Origin: Clostridia bacterium
GTDB lineage: Bacteria; Bacillota; Clostridia; Oscillospirales; Acutalibacteraceae
Length of the DNA stretch: 61,367 nucleotides
Assembly (NCBI GenBank): GCA_017435865.1
Contig: JAFSEF010000121.1
Span: 1-61,367 of the forward strand
Reading direction: 5' to 3'
Shown piece by piece: positions 33,642 to 41,991 of the stretch; position 1 is the stretch's first letter, and each line of letters opens with the position of its first letter. Under the pieces are notes generated by a model that had not been told where the DNA came from, made no database searches, and was given only the letters and a program-made list of their open reading frames with translations. Position numbers and translations under genes: made by a program.

Positions 33642-35393
33642 ATGTCAACTTTTGAAATCAGAGATGACAGTTTTTATTTCGACGGTCAACCCATGCAGAT
33701 TCTGTCGGGTGCCATTCACTATTTCCGCATTTTGCCGCAGTATTGGGAAAACAGACTGCGTAAGCTTGCTGCCTGCGGTCTGAACACGGTCGAAACCTAC
33801 GTGCCGTGGAATTTGCATGAACTGCATGAAAATGAATTTGACTTTGACGGTATTCTGGATATTGAACGATTCCTCGAAACAGCACAGAAACTCGGACTCA
33901 AAGCAATCGTACGTCCGAGTCCGTATATCTGTGCGGAATGGGAATTCGGCGGATTGCCCGCATGGCTGCTGAAAACAGGCTGTACACTTCGCTGCTCCGA
34001 CCCTGTTTTTCTTGAAAAAGTCGGTCGCTACTACGATGCACTCATCCCCCGCATTGCACGTTTTCAGTGCACAAAAGGCGGTCCCGTGATCGCATTGCAG
34101 ATCGAAAACGAATACGGCAGCTACGGAAACGACAAAGTATATCTCAATTTCCTTGCCGACAAAATGCGTGAGAACGGTATTGATGTACCGCTGTTCACAT
34201 CCGACGGTGACTGCGACCTGATGCTTACGGGCGGTACACTTCCCGAAGTCTACAAAACGGTCAATTTCGGCTCCAATCCGAAAGAACGCTTCGACTGTCT
34301 GCGTCGCTATCAGCCGACAAAACCTCTGATGTGCACCGAATTCTGGAACGGATGGTTTGATCATTGGTTTGAAAAACATCACACCCGTACCGATGATGAC
34401 ACGGCGGAATGCTTCAAAGAAATGCTCGACATGGGTGCATCCGTCAACTTCTATATGTTCCACGGCGGCACAAATTTCGGCTTTACAGCCGGTGCCAACT
34501 GCCCGAATTATATGCAGTATGAGCCGACCGTCACAAGCTATGACTACGACTGCCTGCTGAGTGAAGAAGGTTACATAACCGACAAATACCTCGCCTGCAA
34601 AAAAGTGCTCACCGACATGGGTATCACAAGCGATGTCACGTTTGAACCCGATCAGCCTCCTGTCAACTTCGGCACCGTACAGTTCACACAATCGGCTCCG
34701 CTTCGTTCGCAGTTGGATTGTTTGGGTGTGCGTCATTACAGCCCCTCTGTCAAGTCCATGGAAGACCTCGGACAGAATTTCGGCGTCATTTACTACAAAA
34801 CAAAAGTTGCCAAAGTCGGCTCTCATCCCGTTCATATGCGTGATGTGCATGACAGAGCCCATGTATGGGTCAACAACGAATACAAAGAAACCGTCTGGCG
34901 TAACGATGCCAATGCTACGGGCAAACTTGATTTTGACAAGGATGAAAACACCCTCGAAATCATGGTCGAGGCCATGGGCAGAACCAACTACGGTCCCTGG
35001 CTCGCCGACAAAAAAGGTATTACAGCAGACATAGCAGTCGGTCAGCAATTCCAGTTCGGTTGGGAAATCGTCTGCATGGAACTTGACGACATTTCAAAAG
35101 CACAGCTCTCCCCCGTTGCGGAAATGACCGAAAATGAACCGACACTTCTGCGCGGTTTCATTGATATTGAGGAACCTGCAGACACCTATTTCAGAGGTGA
35201 CAGCCTGCACAAGGGTATTGTGTGGGTCAACGGTTTCAACATCGGCAGATACTGGAACGATGCAGGTCCGCAGAAAACACTGTATATCCCTGCAGGATTG
35301 CTGCAGAAAGGTACAAACGAGATCACCGTTCTTGAATTTGACAACGCTGAATCCATGCAGATTGAACTGACAAACGTGCGTGACCTCGGCTGA
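33642..35393 (+). CDS. Beta-galactosidase, GH35
   Basis: GAGGAGG 6 bp before the ATG at 33642 fixes the start. The 583-residue GH35 enzyme shows SGAIHYFRILPQYW (about 18-31), NTVETYVPWNLHE, RPSPYICAEWEFGGLPAWLL, the acid/base in VIALQIENEYGSYG (about 148-161) and the nucleophile in PLMCTEFWNGWFDHW (about 228-242). Two beta domains follow, including a jelly roll with YFRGDSLHKGIVWVNGFNIG. No signal peptide is present. It releases terminal beta-galactose, probably beta-1,3-linked as in type 1 or mucin core structures, inside the cell. Confidence 0.95.
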   Translation: MSTFEIRDDSFYFDGQPMQILSGAIHYFRILPQYWENRLRKLAACGLNTVETYVPWNLHELHENEFDFDGILDIERFLETAQKLGLKAIVRPSPYICAEWEFGGLPAWLLKTGCTLRCSDPVFLEKVGRYYDALIPRIARFQCTKGGPVIALQIENEYGSYGNDKVYLNFLADKMRENGIDVPLFTSDGDCDLMLTGGTLPEVYKTVNFGSNPKERFDCLRRYQPTKPLMCTEFWNGWFDHWFEKHHTRTDDDTAECFKEMLDMGASVNFYMFHGGTNFGFTAGANCPNYMQYEPTVTSYDYDCLLSEEGYITDKYLACKKVLTDMGITSDVTFEPDQPPVNFGTVQFTQSAPLRSQLDCLGVRHYSPSVKSMEDLGQNFGVIYYKTKVAKVGSHPVHMRDVHDRAHVWVNNEYKETVWRNDANATGKLDFDKDENTLEIMVEAMGRTNYGPWLADKKGITADIAVGQQFQFGWEIVCMELDDISKAQLSPVAEMTENEPTLLRGFIDIEEPADTYFRGDSLHKGIVWVNGFNIGRYWNDAGPQKTLYIPAGLLQKGTNEITVLEFDNAESMQIELTNVRDLG

Positions 35394-35413
35394 TAAAATA
35401 AAACAAAACAAAA

Positions 35414-35456
35414 AAGACGGAAGATGTGAACATGAATCACATTTTCCGTCTTTATT
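35414..35456. terminator. Bidirectional terminator
   Basis: AAGACGGAA/TTTCCGTCTT stem extended by ATGTGA/TCAC, between convergent GH35 and GatD-like genes. Confidence 0.8.
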
Positions 35457-35467
35457 ATTATCTTAAT

Positions 35468-36187
35468 TTAACCGATGTGGCGGCTCTTGTCCTTGAATTC
35501 TTCAAGGCGGAGCCGGTATGCCTTCATAGTAACATCTTCAAAAGGAAGCTTGTCAGACTGACCGAGACTCTTCATAAGGAACTTTGTGAACAAGGGATTC
35601 AGCACAAGCAGAGGTCCGATCAGGTAGGTTGCATAGAAGTTGTTCTTATGAATGCCTTCATAAGAAACGCCGGGATGAATACCGACACCTCTTTTGACTG
35701 TGATAAAAGAGAGGTCTTCGGGCAAATCATACATATGTCCGAACTGGGTCTTGAAACCGACAAAATCAATTCCCTGTGCTTTGCCGAGGAAGCTGCCGTA
35801 ATAACGGTCTGCCATTTCGAGTTTTGTGTGGAACGGGAAAATACCAAGTGCATCGTAACGGTTGGTTGTGACTTCGTCAAATTCAACAATGTGCACGTAT
35901 TCACCGAAAATATCGATGGAATTGCCCGTAAAGAGCATATGAACGCCTTCGTCAATCAACTGCACAAGACGATCCTTGTAAGGACGAAGTGCAGCAATGG
36001 CTCTTTGCTGATTGCGTTCACTGGTGGCTCCCATGTAAATGAGGTCCGGTTTATGCTCCGCAAAATACGGCTTGTCCAGAAGATCGGTACAAATAAACTC
36101 AGCATCGGGAAGCAGACGACGCAGATAATTTGCATTCCATTCATCACCGAACAAAAATGCTTTTTCAAAAAGAATTTCAACCGTCAT
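35468..36187 (-). CDS. GatD-like class I glutamine amidotransferase, catalytic residues lost
   Basis: The 239-residue protein has the CobB/CobQ-type amidotransferase fold of GatD, the partner of MurT, which amidates lipid II glutamate. The scaffold matches (GVHMLFTGNSIDIFG, YDALGIFPF, VGFKTQFGHMYDL, YLIGPLLVLNP). However, the nucleophile elbow normally reads CGGYQ and is TGNSI here, with Thr at residue 87 in place of Cys. The catalytic His of YLHGPLL is Ile at residue 190. Glutamine hydrolysis should therefore be absent. It overlaps the end of the MurT-like gene by one base, as the canonical pair does. It may be a structural subunit or bind another ligand. Confidence 0.85.
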   Translation of the reverse strand: MTVEILFEKAFLFGDEWNANYLRRLLPDAEFICTDLLDKPYFAEHKPDLIYMGATSERNQQRAIAALRPYKDRLVQLIDEGVHMLFTGNSIDIFGEYVHIVEFDEVTTNRYDALGIFPFHTKLEMADRYYGSFLGKAQGIDFVGFKTQFGHMYDLPEDLSFITVKRGVGIHPGVSYEGIHKNNFYATYLIGPLLVLNPLFTKFLMKSLGQSDKLPFEDVTMKAYRLRLEEFKDKSRHIG

Positions 36188-37566
36188 CAGCGTTCACCTC
36201 CCAAAGACTGCAGTTTCTTTTCAATGGCTGCACGCACTTTCAGCTGATCGTCATAATAATAAAGTTCAAACAGCATGATAAATGTCGGAGCCAGGCTGAA
36301 ATCAACCTTTTCCGTGACATCGTTAAAATCGAGGAATGTTGTCATGCGCTCTGCAGGAACACCTGCAAGCAGCAGACGATAACGCATATCTTCGGCACGA
36401 TACCCGGAGATATAAATATGCTTGATGGAATCATCAGCAAGACGTTCAAGGTCAGCTTCGTAATACCATGTCAGATTTTCGGATGCAACCTTGATTTCGA
36501 TGTTGTCATCCAGCATCATGAAGATGGTCTTTTCTCCTTCCAGGTGCTTTACATAGTTGCTGACAACGGAGAAAGCAATCGGATTCTGGCCTTTGACAAC
36601 GTGGCTGATGAATTTGATATCGTTGATCTGATTCTCATAATAACGGGAATCGGTCACTTTGATATCTTCAATAGCCTGTGCAATCTGTTCGGGTTTGAGA
36701 CCGATTTCAAGCAGCAAAGAGATAGCGGCAAGTTCATTGTAGATATTGAACACACTCGGCTGAATCAGCGGATAGGTGTACTTCTGACCCTTCTGTTCAA
36801 TGTAGAGTTTGCCTTCTTTTGCATCAAAGCCGCGGGCAATGTTGTCTGCCTTCGGATTTGTCAGACCGCAGTCACGGCAGCGGATGTGACCGATGTGGTG
36901 ATATCTGCGGAAAGAAAACTCAGTGGTGCCGCCGCAGGCAGGACAATAGCTTGCATCGTTGATGATATTGTCTTCACCGACAATTTCACCGGGCATGGGA
37001 TCCACTGCAAAATAAATACGCTTGTTGTTTCCGTCAACACGGATACGGGAACCGATGATATCATCCGCATTCAGAATCAGGACCGTATCATCAGGAACAT
37101 TCGTCGAAATGACATCGGAAATAAAATCGGGATGTGCATTTCTCTTTACGGAATCACGGAACAGGTCAACAACAATCACATAGTCCGGATGCACAAAGTT
37201 GTATACCTTGGGAGAACTGAGTTCATCAACTTCCAGTACGCAATCGTCGTACTGGCATTTGTTGAACATATTCACACCGTCCGTCAGCGAAACAGCAATG
37301 CCGTTTGCCGTGTTGGAACCGAACTTATTGTCAAGAACCTTGTAGCCGCATTTACGCAGCGTATCTTCAAGCAAATTACAAACGGTGGATTTGCCGTTGG
37401 TACCGGTTACACAGATAATATGCTCCGGTTTTTTGAGATATTTGATATAATCCGGGCAAATAAAAAGTGCCATTCTGCCCGGTGTGTGCGATGCACGTCG
37501 ACCAAGTGCACGCAAACCGAAAATAGACAGTTTACAAACAATAAAAGCAATAACAAACCGAATCAT
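36187..37566 (-). CDS. MurT-like Mur ligase (DUF1727), altered amidation site
   Basis: The start at 37566 follows AGGGGAAA. The 459-residue protein has a hydrophobic N-terminus (about 3-20), the ATP loop CVTGTNGKSTV (about 52-62), VLEVDELS, and an inserted zinc site CPACGG...CRDCG, as in MurT. The C-terminal DUF1727 domain is recognisable from FNIYNELAAISLLLEIG onward. The segment that in MurT reads DGRDxSW and supplies the catalytic Asp for amidation is VASENLTW here (about 360-367), and KNPxG has become GQNPIA. The ligase core seems intact, but glutamate amidation by the usual mechanism does not. The partner GatD-like protein is similarly altered. Confidence 0.85.
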   Translation of the reverse strand: MIRFVIAFIVCKLSIFGLRALGRRASHTPGRMALFICPDYIKYLKKPEHIICVTGTNGKSTVCNLLEDTLRKCGYKVLDNKFGSNTANGIAVSLTDGVNMFNKCQYDDCVLEVDELSSPKVYNFVHPDYVIVVDLFRDSVKRNAHPDFISDVISTNVPDDTVLILNADDIIGSRIRVDGNNKRIYFAVDPMPGEIVGEDNIINDASYCPACGGTTEFSFRRYHHIGHIRCRDCGLTNPKADNIARGFDAKEGKLYIEQKGQKYTYPLIQPSVFNIYNELAAISLLLEIGLKPEQIAQAIEDIKVTDSRYYENQINDIKFISHVVKGQNPIAFSVVSNYVKHLEGEKTIFMMLDDNIEIKVASENLTWYYEADLERLADDSIKHIYISGYRAEDMRYRLLLAGVPAERMTTFLDFNDVTEKVDFSLAPTFIMLFELYYYDDQLKVRAAIEKKLQSLGGER

Positions 37567-37624
37567 GTGCGTTTCCCCTGCATCCAGATAATAAACAGCA
37601 TCAATATGGTGCCTGTAAATATTT

Positions 37625-37653
37625 AGTTTAACATATAAAGCAAAAAATTGCAA
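37625..37653 (-). promoter_or_regulatory. Promoter of MurT/GatD-like pair
   Basis: Minus-strand TTGCAA (37648-37653), 17 bp, TAAACT (37625-37630). Confidence 0.5.
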
Positions 37654-37698
37654 TAATTACAAGTCTTAAAAATACTGAAAATATGCCGATTTTTACAA

Positions 37699-38271
37699 TT
37701 ATTTTTCATATCCGACTTGTGTATTCTGACACAATCGCATTCCCGCTTCTGCAGCAGCCTTCAAAACAGCATCCTGCGGTGCGGTTTTGTCGGTTTCGGC
37801 GGCAAAAACAGTATCCGATAAAACGAATCCGACATAGCGGCCTGCATTATCAAGCTGCTTTTTTATGATATCCACAGCATACAAGCCTGTCCGTCCTGCC
37901 GTCAACAAAAGCAAAGCAGGGCGTTTGCAGTCTGCAAACACCTCTTCGCCGCGTTCTTTTAATTCATAATACCGCTGAAAACGATCCAGCAATGCCTTGA
38001 CGGGTGCAGGTACGGAATAGTTATATACAGGCAATGCCCATATAAACGCATCCGCACGGCGCAGCAAAACATCCGTTTCCGACAAATCCGAAAACATACA
38101 GGTATCCTGTGTTTTGCAGCAGCCGCAGGCAGTACACGGCATCGGCAACAAGGAATACAGATCAATCACCTGCACCTGTGCATCCGCAGGCATTCCCGCA
38201 AGTGCCGCCTGCAAAAGACCTGCCGTGTTCCCGTCCGCACGGGGTGAACCGTTAAATACAACAATTTTCAT
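37699..38271 (-). CDS. NADPH-dependent FMN reductase/flavodoxin-like protein
   Basis: This 190-residue flavodoxin-fold protein has the FMN phosphate loop FNGSPRADGNTAGLL (about 6-20) and a Cys cluster MPCTACGCCKTQDTCMFSD (about 48-66) typical of iron-sulfur flavoproteins and related NAD(P)H reductases. VLLRRADAFIWALPVYNYSVPAPVK follows. The ATG overlaps the stop of the upstream sugar isomerase (TAATG), so the two are translationally coupled. Likely an electron-transfer or quinone-type reductase; the partner is unknown. Confidence 0.88.
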   Translation of the reverse strand: MKIVVFNGSPRADGNTAGLLQAALAGMPADAQVQVIDLYSLLPMPCTACGCCKTQDTCMFSDLSETDVLLRRADAFIWALPVYNYSVPAPVKALLDRFQRYYELKERGEEVFADCKRPALLLLTAGRTGLYAVDIIKKQLDNAGRYVGFVLSDTVFAAETDKTAPQDAVLKAAAEAGMRLCQNTQVGYEK

Positions 38272-39098
38272 TACCAGCCGAGCTTTTTCAGGAATGCACG
38301 GCTGATTTCGGCACACTGCAGTTCGGTGTGTCCCTTATCAGGCTGATCCTGTTCAACGACAACCCACTGTGCACCCGCTTTTACGGCAGCATCCAGAATG
38401 GCAGGCATATCCTGCACACCGCTGCCGACGGGTTTGAAGCTGAATGTTTCTTCCGCAGCCTGTTCTTCATCGTCATCTATACCGATGAGTGCATACAGTT
38501 TCTGCGGTTTTTCTTTTCCCTGCATGACAAAGTCTTTCAGATGCACAACCGGTGCTCTGCCGCTGTATTTCAGCACATATTCTGCAGGATTTTCACCGCC
38601 GACATTAACCCAACAGGTGTCCAGTTCGGTTGCAAGCAGGTCAGCAGAAACGGTATCATACATCACATCAAGACCGTATGCATCACCGAGTTTTACAAAC
38701 TCAAAATCATGGTTATGGTAAAGAAGTTTCGTTCCCTGTTTGTTGCATTCTTCACCGAGCATTGCCATTTCGGCAAGTGTTTTTTCAAAATCGGCAAAAC
38801 CGGGTCTGCGTTCTTCGGGAAGATATGGAATAACAACATAAGAACAACCGATTTCTTTGTAAGTGGCAATCGTACCTGCAGGATCGGCAAGCAGCTCATC
38901 CAGCGGCACATGTGCAGAAACAGCCTGCACACCGGCAGCAGAACAGATCTCTTTGACCTGCTGTGCACTGTGCCCGAACAAACCTGCAAATTCAACACCC
39001 TGATAGCCGAGATCGGCAACTTTTTTTATTGTACCTTCAAAATCTTTTTCCATCTCATTTCTGACGGAATATAATTGTAATGCGACAGGCAATGCCAT
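38271..39098 (-). CDS. Sugar phosphate isomerase/epimerase-like TIM-barrel protein
   Basis: GGAGG 8 bp before the ATG at 39098 sets the start. The 275-residue xylose isomerase-like barrel begins ALQLYSVRNEMEKDFEGTIK and has GYQGVEFAGLFG, YHNHDFEF (metal His and Glu), DTCWVNVGGENPAEYV and HLKDF (metal His and Asp) in the expected order. A closing VVEQDQPD matches the inositol/sugar isomerase group. Its substrate, a sugar, inositol or 3-keto sugar, is not deducible. It is followed by the coupled flavoprotein gene, suggesting an oxidised-sugar pathway. Confidence 0.88.
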   Translation of the reverse strand: MALPVALQLYSVRNEMEKDFEGTIKKVADLGYQGVEFAGLFGHSAQQVKEICSAAGVQAVSAHVPLDELLADPAGTIATYKEIGCSYVVIPYLPEERRPGFADFEKTLAEMAMLGEECNKQGTKLLYHNHDFEFVKLGDAYGLDVMYDTVSADLLATELDTCWVNVGGENPAEYVLKYSGRAPVVHLKDFVMQGKEKPQKLYALIGIDDDEEQAAEETFSFKPVGSGVQDMPAILDAAVKAGAQWVVVEQDQPDKGHTELQCAEISRAFLKKLGW

Positions 39099-39128
39099 AA
39101 AAATTTCCTCCGTTACTTTTTTATACAT

Positions 39129-39157
39129 ATAGTAGCACAGGAATTTTCTTTTTGCAA
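39129..39157 (-). promoter_or_regulatory. Promoter of isomerase/flavoprotein unit
   Basis: Minus-strand TTGCAA (39152-39157), 17 bp, TACTAT (39129-39134). Confidence 0.6.
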
Positions 39158-39160
39158 GAT

Positions 39161-40303
39161 TCACTTGCAGTTTTCGACAACTTTTGCAATGACTCCGGCA
39201 CACAGATCTGCTGCATACAAGGCTTCATCCAAAGAATTGGCATCGCTTCCGATTTCAAGCAGCAAAGAGTTTTTCCCGACATCCATATTGTATTTCCGCT
39301 GACAAAAAAACAGCGGCCGCATCAGTCCGGGATACATCACACCTGCCGTATCCTGTAATGCCAGAGCAAACCGCAGATTGGTTTCCCAGTTCGGAAAATC
39401 AACAATATCCCCCTCCTGTGCACCGCTGATAATCATGATCTGTGCTGCTTTTTTGCCGTTGATCTCACAAACAGGTTTACCGCGGCTGTCATCGGAATAA
39501 TAAAACGCATCCCTGTGTACATCCAACACAATTTCCACGGACGGATACTGTTCAAGAATCTGCTGAATGCCCTGTCTTGAATTTGCATAAGCCGTTGTGT
39601 AATCCGTATCATAAACCCGTGTATCATGGATCACACCGATTCCGTTTGCACGCAGTCTTTCCGTAAGCACGCGACCGATGCGGATCATATTCTGCTGCGT
39701 CTGCAGGGTATGCGTGCTGTAATCCTCCCAGAACACCCCGTTGTCGGACAACAGATATGTTTCACTGGTATGCGTATGAAAGACAAGCACCAGCGGCTCA
39801 TCGGTTTCGGCATTCTCAAGCACGGGACCTTGCTGCAACAGGGCGGCAAAATCGGGATTTTTGGTTTCGGTTGCATTGCGGATGACTGCATTGCCGACAT
39901 AATGTGTGGCACCTGCATGGCTGAAGTCATCTTCAACAATGACACCGCTTGTTTTGAGAGGTGCAAAGGCAGCAAGGTATTCTTCTTCCATTTCAAAAAC
40001 ATCTTCAGGAGTGACATAGGTGTCCGTCGGCGTGTCCGCTGATACTGACGGTTGTGTTGTCGGTGTTTCGGCTTCGCTGCTTTCCTGCACTGTGTCCGCA
40101 AGAACCTGTCCCGTCTTTTTTGGTTTCTGCAACACATCATATTGTTCCTGCGACACGGAAGAAGCAACGTCAAAAAACCGCAATGCCGCATCTGTGCTCC
40201 GCAAAAAGACACATTTCAGAATCAGCACCGACAGCACCATTCCCGCAACAAGAAAACCGATGCAATACAGTGCATTTTTCATATTTATTTTCATGATCCG
40301 CAT
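39161..40303 (-). CDS. spoIIP: Stage II sporulation protein P
   Basis: The 380-residue protein starts at 40303, with AAGGAGGG 6 bp before the ATG. It has a short cytoplasmic N-terminus, one transmembrane helix (about 13-32), a Thr/Gln-rich stalk and the SpoIIP amidase domain: LVFHTHTSETYL (zinc His and Glu), EIVLDVHRDAFYY (second His) and SLLLEIGSDANSLDEAL. SpoIIP is an amidase/endopeptidase that, with SpoIID and SpoIIM, remodels septal peptidoglycan for engulfment. It lies 46 bp after gpr, as in Bacillus. Confidence 0.93.
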   Translation of the reverse strand: MRIMKINMKNALYCIGFLVAGMVLSVLILKCVFLRSTDAALRFFDVASSVSQEQYDVLQKPKKTGQVLADTVQESSEAETPTTQPSVSADTPTDTYVTPEDVFEMEEEYLAAFAPLKTSGVIVEDDFSHAGATHYVGNAVIRNATETKNPDFAALLQQGPVLENAETDEPLVLVFHTHTSETYLLSDNGVFWEDYSTHTLQTQQNMIRIGRVLTERLRANGIGVIHDTRVYDTDYTTAYANSRQGIQQILEQYPSVEIVLDVHRDAFYYSDDSRGKPVCEINGKKAAQIMIISGAQEGDIVDFPNWETNLRFALALQDTAGVMYPGLMRPLFFCQRKYNMDVGKNSLLLEIGSDANSLDEALYAADLCAGVIAKVVENCK

Positions 40304-40349
40304 ATTTTTCCCTCCTTGCATATTTTTATGCACGACAGAGAGTGAATAT

Positions 40350-41216
40350 TCATCGCGAAAGCGACAACAATTCTTCTGCGGTCAACTGCGGTTGCAGGGC
40401 ACAGTTGATTGCCAGTGCAAGAAGCATGGCTGCCGATTCGGTTACGGTGTCAGCTTCCCGCGGTGCAACGAGCATATCGGCATATTCCGTCCCCGCTTTG
40501 TCCTCTTCACAGCCTGTCACATCTTTTGCAAGACTCAGTGCATCAACAACGGTCGGCACGCCGATTGCAATCACGGGAACCCCTGCAGTGGCTTTGCTGA
40601 TTTCTTTTCTGTGATTTCCGACTCCGGAACCTGGGGAAATCCCCGTATCGCTGATCTGAATCGTTCCTGCAAGCCGCTTTACACTTTTGGCTGCCAGTGC
40701 ATCCACGGAAATAATGGCACAGGGCTTGATTTTTTCCGCAACAGCCGCTATAATTTCTGCAGCTTCGATTCCCGTACAACCGAGCACACCCGGTTGCAGC
40801 ACCGCAACGGGACGCAGTGCAGACAAGCCTGCCGTTTTCTGCAATTCGGCTCCTATGTGCCGTGTGGCAAAAATCTGCTGTGCACAACGCGGACCGAGAG
40901 CATCTGCCGTGATGGCAGGATTTCCGAGGCCTGCAACAAGGACGGTCCCCTGCGACGGAATCAGAGATTGAATGATTTGTGCAACCGCATCCAAACGGCC
41001 GTCTGTCAGCTCCGCACTGCGGGTAAATGTCGGTACTTCAACGGTAATGTATGTTCCGACCGGTTTTCCGAGCAAACGAGCACCGTCTTCTGAAGTGATT
41101 CTGATTTCCGACACGGTTGTACCGAATGATTCATAAGACCTGCTTTTTACCCCTTCTATTGACTCTTTTCCGAGCAATTCCCTGCGTTCAAGTGCAAGAT
41201 CCGTTCTGAAAAGCAT
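40350..41216 (-). CDS. gpr: Germination protease GPR
   Basis: The 288-residue protein is the spore-specific aspartyl-like endopeptidase that degrades small acid-soluble proteins at germination. The propeptide-processing region FRTDLALERREL lies at about 3-14. Later blocks are GTYITVEVP, VAGLGNPAITADALGPR, LQPGVLGCTGIEAAEII and DALAAKSVKRLAGTIQISDTGISPGSGVGN. The length is shorter than the roughly 370 residues of Bacillus, because a loop near the middle is lacking. AAAGGGG precedes the ATG. A sporulation sigma promoter is expected; a GCATA box lies upstream, but the -10 is unclear. It is divergent from rpsT. Confidence 0.93.
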   Translation of the reverse strand: MLFRTDLALERRELLGKESIEGVKSRSYESFGTTVSEIRITSEDGARLLGKPVGTYITVEVPTFTRSAELTDGRLDAVAQIIQSLIPSQGTVLVAGLGNPAITADALGPRCAQQIFATRHIGAELQKTAGLSALRPVAVLQPGVLGCTGIEAAEIIAAVAEKIKPCAIISVDALAAKSVKRLAGTIQISDTGISPGSGVGNHRKEISKATAGVPVIAIGVPTVVDALSLAKDVTGCEEDKAGTEYADMLVAPREADTVTESAAMLLALAINCALQPQLTAEELLSLSR

Positions 41217-41298
41217 AAGTATAACCCCTTTCTGCTTTTCATTTTTGTCACTTCAGGGACTCCTATGCAAAAAAAATATAATTTTCGAAAAAAAGGTA

Positions 41299-41327
41299 TT
41301 GCTTTTTTTTGGTTTTCGTGATAACAT
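41299..41327 (+). promoter_or_regulatory. Candidate promoter of rpsT
   Basis: TTGCTT (41299-41304), 17 bp, TAACAT (41322-41327), about 48 bp before the ATG. Confidence 0.5.
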
Positions 41328-41374
41328 AACCAAGTGTATAAAACAAGTGTACTCAGTAAGGAGGTGCAATCCGA

Positions 41375-41629
41375 ATGCCCAACATTAAGTCCGCAAAGAA
41401 GCGTGTTCTTGTTAATAAGACCAAGCAGGCTCGCAACAAGTCCGCTAACTCTGCACTCAAGACTGCCATCAAGAAGGCTAACGTTGCTCTTGAAACCAAC
41501 GCTGCTGACAAAGAGGCTGTTGTTGTTGCCGCTGTCAAGAAGATCGACCAGGCTGCTGCTAAGGGACTGATCCATAAGAACAATGCAGCTCGCAAAAAGT
41601 CTGCTCTCGCAAAGAAGCTCAACGGCTAA
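41375..41629 (+). CDS. rpsT: 30S ribosomal protein S20
   Basis: The 84-residue, very basic helical protein begins PNIKSAKKRVLVNKTKQARNK and ends GLIHKNNAARKKSALAKKLNG, both diagnostic of S20, which binds 16S rRNA early in 30S assembly. AGGAGG precedes the ATG. Codon use is strongly biased to a few codons, as for highly expressed genes. The divergent gpr-spoIIP neighbours reproduce the Bacillus arrangement. A small membrane protein gene follows. Confidence 0.97.
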   Translation: MPNIKSAKKRVLVNKTKQARNKSANSALKTAIKKANVALETNAADKEAVVVAAVKKIDQAAAKGLIHKNNAARKKSALAKKLNG

Positions 41630-41698
41630 GACTTGCTTGTTGTATTCAGTCTGTGCACGGCGTTTCAACATATTTTTCTGAAAGGACGGTTATTATTT

Positions 41699-41866
41699 AT
41701 GAAGAAAGCTCTTAAGATCATCGCCATCGTTCTTGCTATTGCTGCTGCAATTGCTGCAATTTATGTCATTGTAACGAAGGTCATCAAAAAGAACCAGAAC
41801 ACTTCGGAAGAAAATTACGTTTCCTGCTCCTGCGAAGAAGAATTCGCATCTGAAGCAATAGCGTAA
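41699..41866 (+). CDS. Small single-pass membrane protein
   Basis: The 55-residue protein has a basic N-terminus (MKKALK), one Ala/Ile-rich transmembrane helix (about 6-26), a KVIKKN stop-transfer and a short acidic tail with two Cys (YVSCSCEEEFASEAIA). AAAGGA lies about 12 bp before the ATG, and the codon use resembles rpsT. It is 70 bp after rpsT with no terminator between, so probably co-transcribed. Function unknown; the acidic CSC tail could bind metal. A frame extending upstream to 41633 has no start signal. Confidence 0.7.
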   Translation: MKKALKIIAIVLAIAAAIAAIYVIVTKVIKKNQNTSEENYVSCSCEEEFASEAIA

Positions 41867-41888
41867 AACGCTGTCAAAAAAAGAGTTT

Positions 41889-41922
41889 ACGGTCACTCTG
41901 CAAAGAGTGACCGTTTCTCATT
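41889..41922 (+). terminator. Terminator after rpsT unit
   Basis: ACGGTCACTCT/AGAGTGACCGT stem; the following T-run (TTTCTCATT) is imperfect. Confidence 0.65.
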
Positions 41923-41929
41923 GTATTCT

Positions 41930-41970
41930 GCAAAACAACAAAGCGGCAGGGAGTCGGTTCCCTGCCGCCT
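41930..41970 (-). terminator. Terminator after lipoprotein gene
   Basis: On the minus strand GCGGCAGGGA pairs with TCCCTGCCGC and is followed by TTTGTTGTTTT. Confidence 0.75.
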
Positions 41971-41991
41971 TGTTATGATTCGATTCGTTTT

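Noticed and set aside
33645-35048. 467-residue minus-strand open frame
   Set aside because: Mirror of the GH35 gene, which has all catalytic motifs on the plus strand.
40350-41216. Frameshift or truncation of gpr because it is shorter than the Bacillus protein
   Set aside because: Start, conserved blocks and stop are intact and in order; clostridial GPR proteins are commonly shorter.
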